Shown here piece after piece: positions 56,215 through 64,000 of a stretch of 64,000 nt of DNA. The translations under genes were made by a program, and so were the position numbers. How positions within the stretch are numbered: position 1 is the first letter of the stretch; every line of letters starts with the position of its first letter. The notes below the pieces were generated by a model. The model saw only the letters and a program-made list of their open reading frames with translations. It did not search any database and was not told the DNA's origin. Where the stretch lies: assembly GCF_037975245.1 (NCBI RefSeq), contig NC_092576.1, positions 32,032,611 through 32,096,610 of the forward strand. Direction: 5' to 3'. The stretch is from Apostichopus japonicus (taxonomy: Eukaryota > Echinodermata > Holothuroidea > Aspidochirotida > Stichopodidae).

Positions 56215-57201
56215 CTGTAAAAGAAAACATGGACATTACCTAGGTGTTGCTTGTAGTATACAGAAACTCTTTGTTTACAGACAAATTTCATTCCTTTAGA
56301 CATTTCATCATGTAATGAAACACTCTACAATGTTCCTAATAATCTGAAGGGGTGTTTACTTTTCAAAGATTTAGCAAATTCTTACAGAAGCATGCATAAA
56401 CTTGGGGTTTGTAGTGGATTCACTCATTCAGGAGCTTCAGGTGAACATTTATTGTGCACTTAAGCTTTAGTAGTAACATATTCTAAGCATCCTGGTAACA
56501 TTTGCATGTAATTCATATTTTATCACTTCTGAGATAACAACACACTTGGAGTTTTTCACCAAAAGTTAACTTCCAAATATTTCAAAACTTCTATGTATTT
56601 GTATCAGAATTAGACAAAGAGGTCACAGGCAAAAATTAAAAAAGAAACTGCCTGGATCCTGTCTGGTAAAGACTTTAAAATGTGCAAGAAAAGGCAACTG
56701 ATAGCAACAGGAAAGATGTACTATGATTTATAATAACAAGAAACACAAATACGAAATGGAACTTATGATTTAACACCAAAAGTCAAGAATGTAAAGACAT
56801 ATGCAGCACTAGTAAATTGTATCAAACATAAATGGTTAATACATGTCTACTACACTACACTGTGTATTTTCAATTATTTGGTAAATTCTTAAGATTGTTT
56901 AACAGTATTGAATTGAATTGAATTTATTGACCAGTCGGAAAATCGGCTTACACAGGTCGTAAAAGAGTATCTGTAGCGGGCCCTAAGTGTACATGGTGGG
57001 CATAATCGCAGTTGTAAACGTGGTGCTCAAACAAGGGGTGTCTTGGGTCTTGCATGAATTGTTTCACTTTATTGCAGACCCTCTCATGGTACTACTGTAG
57101 CACTCTAACGAAGGTAATTAAGTGACCACCGATTACCCGCTAAGTACATTTGCATGTACAGTACATTCACTGCTTTAATATAACATTGAGAGTGTACTCA
57201 C
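56215..57201 (-). other. Intron of the SLC45A3-like gene
   Basis: Carries a probable minus-oriented retroelement tail at about 56908-57150: read on the minus strand it ends AATAAATTCAATTCAATTCAA, a short-repeat tail as in LINE or SINE elements. Remainder unique. Confidence 0.5.
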
Positions 57202-58357
57202 CTAAATCATACAAGTTCCTATCCATGGATCCTTCGTCTGCTTCAGGGTTTCCTTTATAGAGTGTCTCCCCGACATAGTCTGTAAAGTAAAGTCTAAAGC
57301 CAAGGACAGCCGTATTAGACAATAAGTTAGCTAGCCAAAGCTTCCTCAGGGCTCTTGGCATTGTTGTTAAACTAGCTAAAGTATCAGAGGTAGTTTTACC
57401 TATCCATCGGAAATAATATCTGACCAGTCTTGGACACAGGCACTTGAAAATACTGAATGGTAACATAAGTCTATGAAAGAAGTTGGCATGAGGCAAGATA
57501 GGTGTTGGATGGGCGGAGGAAGAAGGAGGAATAAAGATCCTAGAAGTATCACTAGATTTGGCTGGACTGACACCATTTTGAACAGGTAAGGGTGTGTTAT
57601 GATTAGAAGTCCATTTTGTGAAAAAGTTTGATTTATTCCTGAAAACATCACTTTTTGTAGATGAAGAATTCCTGAGCTGGGGGTCATAGGCAATACTGAG
57701 TGAGATTCCAGAGGACAAGGTAAAAATAATACACAAAAGGACGAAAATACATTGTCTCTGGCCCCCTAGGAGAGAAGCGAGTGCGGTCTCATCCCAGTCA
57801 ATTGAAAGCAACCAGTATCCAACACAGGCACCTACACTAAGAAGAAAGGTGAAGACAACAAATGATTTGTTATGGTGTTCATCACTTCGGCAGGGATCTG
57901 ATAGCAACGACTCCATAGGGGTGAAGCTGAGCTGGGTCGATAGGTCAAAGGTAATGATGGCCACTGACAACATAATGAAGTTGGCACGAGCTGGTGACAC
58001 AAAGTAAGCCACAGTTGATTCAGAGCTTAAGGGGAAGGCCAAACAGATCATGGATAAAATGCACAGAATTCCCATTCCAAACAGGAATGGTCTCCTCCTG
58101 CCATAACGGCTGGTACAATTATCACTCATGGTACCCATCAATGGGAGCAGAAAGAGTGCTATCATGGGTCCGATGGAGATAATCATACTCATACTGGTTT
58201 CCGATACTCCAGCCTCCAAGAGGAGGGGAGGCAGGTATCCAAATGCAGCGGATGAGCATAGTTCCACTCCGCATGTCATTAAGTTAATTAAAACCAAATA
58301 TCGTAAGCTGAAGAGGTAACTATCTGGAGGGCGGTTCAGTTCTTCCAGTTCATCCAT
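57202..58357 (-). CDS. SLC45A3-like transporter, first coding exon (helices 1-7)
   Basis: Major facilitator family SLC45, predicted proton-coupled sugar transporter of membranes. From the ATG at 58357 (MDELEELNRPPD) the exon has 385 codons plus one base, donor TTTAG|GTGAGT. Visible blocks are helix 1 YLVLINLMTCGVELCSSAAF, the loop motif GRRRPFLFGMGIL after helix 3, FTPMESLLSDPC, GYWLLSIDWDETALASLLGG, a long Ser/Pro-rich cytosolic loop (about residues 230-310), and LWLANLLSNTAVLGFRLYFT then DYVGETLYKG at helix 7. The order matches SLC45A3 more than other SLC45 members. Upstream of the ATG, ATTTCAG at about 58408 could be an acceptor, and a 4-codon uORF precedes the start. With the other exons, total length is about 555 residues, normal for the family. 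Confidence 0.9.
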
Positions 58358-58628
58358 TACAAAATCAATATTTCTACTCAATCAGTTGCCATGGTAGCAC
58401 CATTGCCTGAAATCCTCAGAGAAATAATAAAATACTAAACTGATTAATGTCCAGTAACTAATCTATGATAAAACAATCTTTGTTTACTTTGACCACCTAA
58501 CCGTGAACCGTGATCATCATGTGTGTGACAACATCAAGTGCTTGAGTACGTAGTATAAACTGATCAGCAGTTATAACAAATCTCTAAAGAGGACAGCTGC
58601 ATTCTCTCTTCCAAGAATGTTACTATTC
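58358..58628 (-). other. Intergenic spacer and 5' UTR of the transporter gene
   Basis: Only about 270 bp separate the transporter ATG from the stop codon of the next minus-strand gene, so the transporter promoter must overlap that gene's 3' end unless upstream untranslated exons lie further away. Confidence 0.5.
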
Positions 58629-58719
58629 TCAGACCATGGCTTGGTTTGATGGTTCTAGAATGCCTTCATTCTCCAGAGATTCTTGTCCCAAAATCTGTCG
58701 TTCAGTCTTCTTTAGTAAT
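58629..58719 (-). CDS. Unidentified gene U, last coding exon
   Basis: Branch-point-like TTCTAAC and acceptor ACGATAG precede one base that completes an Arg codon with the previous exon. Then 29 codons to TGA at 58629-58631: LLKKTERQILGQ, then a polar tail ending SNQAMV. Phase fit with the exon at 59207-59568 is exact. No family recognised. Confidence 0.65.
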
Positions 58720-59206
58720 CTATCGTTAGAAGGACAGAAATTCATATTAAGACGTTGCCCACTATGAGCATATATACTGTATATATATTATATTCCACTT
58801 AACAACGGACATTTTTATGGGTACTGAATGATATTGTTTGGTGCTCAAAAACATGTTGCTAGTCAGCAAGCAATTATTTCAATACATAATTATCTAGTCA
58901 AACTTGCAGTTATTCCACTTCTTTTATTTTCTTTTCTTTTTTTCCCTCTTTAGATCTATTTCATTCTGAGTGGCTGTCTTAGTAACCAGTCATTAATCAA
59001 ATGCTTGGTGTGTATGTTATAACTATCTGTTTTCAGTAAGCTGTCTTTTACTATTTACACTTGTAGACATGTTACTGTTCTTTCAATCAGTAATAAATAG
59101 ATCCGCACAAAACTCAGCTTTAAAGAGACATTCCCGACAGCCAAAGGGATTGATACAGCACTCTATTTAAAAGCTTAGCACAACATATTAGCTCTTCAAC
59201 TTTCAC
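58720..59206 (-). other. Intron of gene U
   Basis: AT-rich, no repeat or further exon recognised. Confidence 0.5.
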
Positions 59207-59568
59207 CTGAAATCTGGGTACAATAACTTGTTAAACTGTTCTTCTGTACAAGAGCCGTCACACACTTGCAATTGAACACCAGCTGTGCAGTCTCTAGTAG
59301 TCTGATACTCTAAAACTGAAACCAAAACATCAAACAGGAAATCTCTTTGCAGACTTTTCTTTCTATCCGTCAACTGCACAGCTGTGCACACTGCTATCAG
59401 AGAGTTAACTTTGCCAATTTTTAACGTTGACGTTTCAACTTGAAGGAAAAAGAGTTGCGAAAGAAAATTTTGCAGTTGTTTGCTGAAGTGGAAGTTCTTG
59501 CCAAGCAAGATCATCTTGGACTCGTCACACAACCAAACCAAAAATCTCAAGAAACCAAAATTGAGTGC
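59207..59568 (-). CDS. Unidentified gene U, large exon (120 codons)
   Basis: Open for 362 nt, phase 0 in and two bases out, donor TTTCAG|GTGAAA. Sequence looks alpha-helical and soluble: ALNFGFLRFLVWLCDESKMI, then FHFSKQLQNFLSQLFFLQVE, NSLIAVCTAVQLTDRKKSL, and a Cys-containing end (VQLQVCDGSCTEEQFNKLL). Composition resembles HEAT-like helical proteins, but I do not recognise a family. This is the best-supported exon of the gene. Confidence 0.72.
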
Positions 59569-60048
59569 CTGATAAGGTTTCCTATACTAACAAAAAGCAT
59601 TTAAGCAACGTGTATACCAACACAGCATTTTGCATTCACCATAACATTTATCATTTTATCATCAAGAGATCCTCTGTAAACTCATCCTACATTGCCAGCT
59701 GCTTACTTGCATATAACATCTAGAGGGCAATCAATGGAATTACAGATCGCATCTCTTTCATGACTTTACTCTCTGAATCCTCATTTTGCTACATCATTTG
59801 TTCCAACATTTAGTTTGAACTTGAACAGACGTGCAGTGTTTGAGTTTGTGACACACTTTTTCTCACAATTTAGGTCAATTTTACCTTTGACCACAATTGG
59901 CCTTTAGGCTCCCCCAAGCCCCCCCCCCCCCCTCCTGCCATAAACACCTTTATCTGTCTCATCATTCTCTATGTATTGTGTGGTTTAATGCCTTTCCCTA
60001 CATGTTGACTGGCAGACAATGCTTAACACCAACTTTTAGGTTTCTTAC

Positions 60049-60126
60049 CTTCCACCTCTTGACCTTTTGCTTTGACATCATCAATCGATTGATGATCATT
60101 AGGCAAGAGTTTGCATGGTCAGGCAG
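60049..60126 (-). CDS. Unidentified gene U, 78-nt exon
   Basis: Acceptor GGGTACTGTAG with an in-frame stop just before it, donor GGAAG|GTAAGA (strong). Twenty-six codons, phase 0 to 0: LPDHANSCLMIINRLMMSKQ followed by KVKRWK. The phase matches the next exon. Confidence 0.58.
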
Positions 60127-60229
60127 CTACAGTACCCACCAAGTATGAACTTGATCTGACTTACGGTCTAGGAAGAGTTGGTGACAAGTTTTGACCCACT
60201 CACGCACACCAACACACATAATTCCTCAC

Positions 60230-60268
60230 ATTTCTGATGTGGGATGAAGTACAATATATCTCATCTTC
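60230..60268 (-). CDS. Unidentified gene U, 39-nt exon
   Basis: Acceptor ATGTAATGTATAG, donor AGAAAT|GTGAGG. Thirteen codons, phase 0 to 0: EDEIYCTSSHIRN. Supported mainly by phase agreement with both neighbours. Confidence 0.42.
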
Positions 60269-60470
60269 CTATACATTACATGTAGGAAGATAACAAGGTA
60301 AATTTACAAATTTACAAATAACTCAAAAGTTCCCAAAGAGCAGAATAGCCATAACCAACTACAAGTTGCCTACAGTAGTTGGAATCAAAAAAACTTTTTT
60401 AATTCAGGACACATACTGTATAGTTCAACTTAGAATTCTTAGATCCTTATCCTAGGGTTAGAGCTTCTAC

Positions 60471-60510
60471 CTGTCCATTTAGACAAACAATGGTCTGTAT
60501 ATTAGGATTT
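60471..60510 (-). CDS. Unidentified gene U, 40-nt exon
   Basis: Acceptor CCCCACTATGACCTAG, donor GGACAG|GTAGAAG. One leading base then NPNIQTIVCLNGQ, ending in phase 0. Other frames have stops. The leading base completes AGA (Arg) with the previous exon's AG. Confidence 0.45.
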
Positions 60511-60931
60511 CTAGGTCATAGTGGGGTTGAAAACGTAACTTATGTGGCCCAGCAGCAATTTTCACACAAGCATTCATCAAAGTAACATGATTTTGTGAAG
60601 CTATCACATTAATGCATCAGTTTAGATGGACATTAATGAGTAGTTAAATAAAAATAGATTAGGAGATGCTGAGATATTGAATGAATGTTCTATGCACTTG
60701 TTCAGGTTGGTCAGATAAGCAACAAGTGAAGATGCTTACAAATAGTCAACCTTTGACAAAGCTTTGGAAAGATTGTCTCTTCAACAATAACAAACGAACA
60801 GCATCCTTTCTTAGGCCCAAGTTATTTGCTAATGTTAGACTTTCCTTACATGATGCACTCATAGTGCAGACCTGTCAACTCTCCCTGTTTTACCAAGAGT
60901 ATCCCAGCTTCAAAAGCAATCTTAGGCTCAC

Positions 60932-61180
60932 CTGACTTTAAGCACTCCTGGCAAAATTTGATTTCTCAAGAAATTTCAATCAGAAACGTTAGTGAGCAGA
61001 TCTATGCGTGTGTATGATGGTATGCAGTAAATTTGAAACAGTAAGGGCATTAATGTTCTTTTAAAGGATAGCAGTGATGATGATCTCCTTGATTTTGCAT
61101 AGCTGTTTAGTTCCATCAGGACTTCAGCCATTGTGATTTCATCGATAGTTTGACCAAATTGTGCCAGACATACAGTAGTT
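60932..61180 (-). pseudogene. Unidentified gene U, exon with an in-frame TGA
   Basis: Acceptor TTATAATTCCTAAG, strong donor GTCAG|GTGAGC. The frame reads TTVCLAQFGQTIDEITMAEV, ELNSYAKSRRSSSLLSFKRT and on to LLTNVSD, then TGA (60976-60978), then NFLRNQILPGVLKV in the same frame up to the donor. Either one nonsense change breaks the exon, or a 75-bp intron (61039-60965, weak donor GTTTCA, plausible acceptor TTTCTTGAG) removes it. Both give the same downstream phase. Marked as disrupted because the short intron's donor is weak. Confidence 0.5.
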
Positions 61181-61267
61181 CTTAGGAATTATAAAAGTAA
61201 AGGTCCAAAATCAAACTACTCGATTCAATGGAAAATTTCCCCAACATCGAGCATGAAGTGAAGGTAC

Positions 61268-61335
61268 AGTATAATGCTGCTAAATGGAAAAAATATCCAT
61301 GAGAGTGTCTCCAAGAACAGAACTTCAGGATGTTT
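61268..61335 (-). CDS. Unidentified gene U, candidate 68-nt exon
   Basis: Acceptor GTGAAACTAAG, candidate donor ATACT|GTACCT. Reads KHPEVLFLETLSWIFFPFSS then IIL across the junction. Phase 0 in and two bases out, fitting the next exon. The intron before it would be only 53 bp and includes a 14-A run, so this exon is uncertain. Confidence 0.4.
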
Positions 61336-61388
61336 CTTAGTTTCACGGGGCAATTTTTTTTTTTTTTCGTGAAGGCTTTGTAGCTTAC

Positions 61389-61473
61389 GGTTGTGACTGA
61401 ACATGGATCTATTAGCTCACTAATAGATCCATGGACTGGAGCAGTTGTTACAATTTGACTTTCAATTAGGTAA
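61389..61473 (-). CDS. Unidentified gene U, candidate 85-nt exon
   Basis: Acceptor GATACATACTGCAG, donor ACAACC|GTAAGC. One leading base then YLIESQIVTTAPVHGSISEL and IDPCSVTT, phase 0 out. It is the most upstream exon recognised. Start codon not found. A good donor (CTAAG|GTAAGG at 61807-61808) further upstream could end a 5' untranslated exon. Confidence 0.45.
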
Positions 61474-62236
61474 CTGCAGTATGTATCAATGTACAGTCGC
61501 TACATATATCTAACACAGTAGACTACACGAATTTAGGGGACAAATGAAGTTACTGTCCCTTACACCATTAATCCCCCCCCCCCCCCCATTATACTACTTT
61601 AGGCCCGACTAGTTTCACGCTTTTGTCCTTTGCCTAGCCTAGACAAGTCATGAATCTAGCGGCTTCACCGCTAGCCTATGTAAAATCTTTGCTAGGTACT
61701 ATGCTTGACTAGTGTCAGTTAATAAGAATAAGGTTAGGTCTAAACGAATCGAATAATGTCAGTAAATTATTATAGGCCTGGCCTAGACCTGACTTAGGCT
61801 ACCTTACCTTAGCTCCGCTTGTAAGTTGTTAGGCCTAACGTTTCAATAACCTAGCCTTATTCCTCTCAAATTCAATGTAAAAATACCGAAATTTCCAATC
61901 GCTGTTGAAGGATACCCAGTTATTCTTGGTAAGGGCTGGCTCGAATACACAGTACGACAATCCGGTACATCTTTGTGGTGGGTTTAGATTTTATGCAGGC
62001 TCAACGATGTTTACAGTTGCCGTGCAACGTTATGCATCCCGCAGCTGCCTGTACTATAGTCGCTGGAGACACGTATGCTGTACTAGCTTGACAACCGTGA
62101 ACAGTACGAACGACTAAACTATTGACAAAGTAGGATGTTTGCACTGTGATGTGACCTCGGCTAAACTAGTATAAACTCAAAGTCACGGCTAACAGCGATT
62201 AAAGATTTTCATGGCAAACTGAACAGCCTAACTTAC
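61474..62236. other. Region upstream of gene U
   Basis: Poly-C run at 61572-61587 and many TAGGCCTAG-type words (61600-61860). No coding exon recognised. A plus-strand 70-codon frame at 61905-62117 lacks support. Confidence 0.4.
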
Positions 62237-62566
62237 AGGCATTGAAGACACGCGTCAAAAAGTTAACTTTCTGTTGTTTGCAAGTGACGTTTTGTTCGTG
62301 ACGCTACAAAATGCAGACATTAATGAAACGTGATAACTTTTGTCATCTTTGGCTGGACCTGGGGTGTCGTTTGTTTAATGTGCTGTGGGTATTGACCGTA
62401 GCTGTATGTACTGACTGTACACTAGTGTCTAATTACCGACGGTATCAAGCCTTGTGTGTATTTTCTGGGATCGATGGTAGTGTTTAACACTTCTGTTACA
62501 CCTCATTCGAAACAAGGTCAAATTACCGGCATTAGTCGTTTCTTTTTGCGCGAGTCTTCGAACCCT
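62237..62566 (+). mobile_element. TTAA-flanked MITE, family 1, copy B (330 bp)
   Basis: Starts AGGCATTGAAGACACGCG and ends GCGCGAGTCTTCGAACCCT, followed by TTAA (62567-62570); the left flank is TTAC, one base off. The right 165 bp match copy A at 37947-38134. The extra left part (GTTAACTTTCTGTTGTTTGC) is shared with copy C. Confidence 0.8.
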
Positions 62567-62929
62567 TTAATAAGTAGTTACATGCGAGTATGACCTGGAA
62601 AAAAACGTGTGAGTGTGAAAGCCTTCAAAGGCTTGTAGGTCACTTCATTTTGCAATGTACGTCATCAGGTACTAATTAAAAATAGTAATTAATATATAAT
62701 TCTTCCAATTGTGATAATACAAATAAATGAAATAATATGGACATGTAAGTGACCGCTGTCAGTTTTGCTAGTATCGATATCAGTCTCTTAGACACGAAAC
62801 TTTCGCGGCTTCTTTGAGGAAAATATTTCAGAAAAAGGTCAGAGGACCTCATCAGTTCAAAAAACCTTTCAAGGCTACAGACAAAAACACACAAATACAA
62901 ACGTACTGTAATGTTTCATATGTCGTCTA

Positions 62930-63275
62930 ATATTAAACCAGTGGTCCGAAAACTTGTATAAGCCCAGGAACTTCCATGAGGACTAAGCCACAACCCACCA
63001 GACCTCACCCCTCAAAATCAATGAGAAAGATATGAGAGCAAGCTAGAAATAAAGACGCCAGCAGGCCATTCATTACTGTCTGCATTTTGTAGCGACACAA
63101 ACAAAACGTCACTTGCAAGCAACAGAAAGTTAACTTTTTCAGATGGCCGCACACGATTTGGGGTGAGTCTTCAATGCCTTTAAGTGTGGATAAATTTTCT
63201 GCCATCCAGAAAACCTGGCGACCCACCAAAAAGAATTGTGACCCACCTTTGGGTAATGCCCCACACTAATTCTTA
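62930..63275. mobile_element. Old hAT-like sequence hosting copy C
   Basis: Around copy C, words such as CCAGTGGTCCGAAAACTTGT (62939-62958) and GCGACCCACCAAAAAGAATT (63218-63237) resemble hAT-family repeat ends. Copy C appears nested in it. No target duplication identified. Confidence 0.35.
63072..63179 (-). mobile_element. MITE family 1, partial copy C, inverted
   Basis: Read on the minus strand it begins AGGCATTGAAGACTCACCCC after TTAA (63180-63183) and continues through AAAGTTAACTTTCTGTTGCT and GCTACAAAATGCAGACAGTA, matching copy B. The other end was not found. Confidence 0.7.
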
Positions 63276-64000
63276 TGAAATTACTTCAAACTTTCTTGAC
63301 TTAGTTATGCAGATACAAAACTCTCGTTTATTTAACACAACTAGTTGAAATTAAGTCCCGGACTCAGAATACAAGAAGGATTATTTTGCCAATTAATATT
63401 CTGGAAAATGTCACCTCTTGATTTAAAGCATCTGTATTCCACAGAAGAGGTTTTTGTAATTGTTGACACTTTGACAATCTTGTAAGGAGTATGAAAGTCC
63501 ACCCAAGCAAAATACAACAAGAGCATCAATGACGCAGTATCTCAATGCTGGAAGTTTTAATTTTGATTCCTAATTTCAAATCTTTGCTCTGTCTCTACAA
63601 TTATCAATATCAATCATGGTACAACAAATATATAACTTGCATTTTTGCTACTTTGCCACGAATAGTCTCTGCAGGTTACACTTTATCCTGCTAGTCTTGC
63701 CTTTAGCGCTCATTGCCTGTTAGTCGAAAGAACGACGTTGCAAGGTTTAGTAATGTCATAGAATATTTAAGAACTTGTTTTTTATGTGGTATCCTTCATC
63801 TTGGGTCAGTCTCTGTTGGACTTTTTGGTCATATAGTTTGACGTCAATGACAACGGCCAAATTAGAAGAGGCGAACAACTCGACCATATTCTTGATGCCT
63901 GCCTTGAGAGCTAGGCCTATTGACCTACTGTATGTTACTGTAGACTGTAGTGGTGACTACCATCAAAACTGTGTCCACTTCTAGATATCAAAACAACCCA
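63276..64000. other. Unique AT-rich end of window, no gene recognised
   Basis: Open frames of 62 and 69 codons (63341-63529 minus, 63775-63984 plus) have no splice or domain support. Confidence 0.4.

Larger units (their letters stand above)
59569..60931 (-). other. Introns of gene U (between the small exons)
   Basis: AT-rich, apart from a poly-C run at 59920-59932. A plus-strand 84-codon frame (60681-60935) runs opposite the intron and has no support. Confidence 0.45.

Noticed and set aside
57994-58319. Plus-strand ORFs opposite the transporter
   Set aside because: Shadows of the SLC45-like exon, which has clear family motifs on the minus strand.

Overview
This is a nuclear genome window from an animal, not a prokaryote. 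The evidence is spliced genes with GT-AG introns, a DIRS-type retrotransposon, several non-autonomous DNA transposons, many minisatellites and an AT-rich background. Recurrent TAGGCCTAGCC-type sequence, AGGTCA-rich dispersed repeats and a DIRS element suggest a marine invertebrate deuterostome, perhaps an echinoderm. That placement is inference from general impression and was not tested.

Region 1 (1-20137, minus strand): the 3' part of a SET-domain (KMT5A/SETD8-like) gene. Three exons (20038-20137, 19231-19390, 18541-18730) join in phase into a SET domain. The next part of the gene is a tandem array of about 0.87-1.33 kb units (1 to about 18360). Each unit carries one 51-bp exon with its own splice sites, phase 0 at both ends, encoding the acidic 17-mer TTNEEHDEVPQEEMNTM. 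Ten copies are visible and the array runs off the window. A 6.55-kb DIRS element (10189-16738) sits antisense inside the array. It has inverted terminal repeats, an internal complementary region, a gag-like ORF, a reverse transcriptase/RNase H ORF broken by one amber codon, and a tyrosine recombinase.

Region 2 (20-26 kb): introns or intergenic DNA with a 698-bp foldback element flanked by an 8-bp direct repeat, a 304-bp tandem repeat, a tRNA-like fragment and one candidate short exon.

Region 3 (27-35 kb, plus strand): four in-phase exons of an unidentified gene for a very acidic protein with a poly-Asp/Gly run and a basic C-terminus, ending in a likely 3' UTR with AATAAA at 35051. Its introns hold a segmental duplication that includes a dead copy of part of an exon. 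A 51-bp minisatellite lies after the stop. One strongly spliced-looking exon of unknown identity lies on the minus strand at 27.7-28.0 kb.

Region 4 (35-53 kb): no convincing gene. It is dominated by repeats: a 27-bp minisatellite, an AGGTCA-rich 2.6-kb element, two hAT-like elements with 8-bp target duplications, two TTAA-flanked MITEs, two 19-bp minisatellites, a 127-bp repeat and a 41-bp minisatellite.

Region 5 (54-58.4 kb, minus): an SLC45A3-like sugar/proton transporter gene of the major facilitator superfamily in at least three exons. A 79-bp minisatellite, itself interrupted by an old hAT-like remnant, occupies its last intron.

Region 6 (58.6-61.5 kb, minus): at least the C-terminal part of an unidentified gene built from eight or so mostly small exons whose phases all fit. 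One exon contains an in-frame TGA unless a short intron removes it.

Region 7 (61.5-64 kb): TTAA-flanked MITE copies and old hAT-like sequence, with no gene identified.
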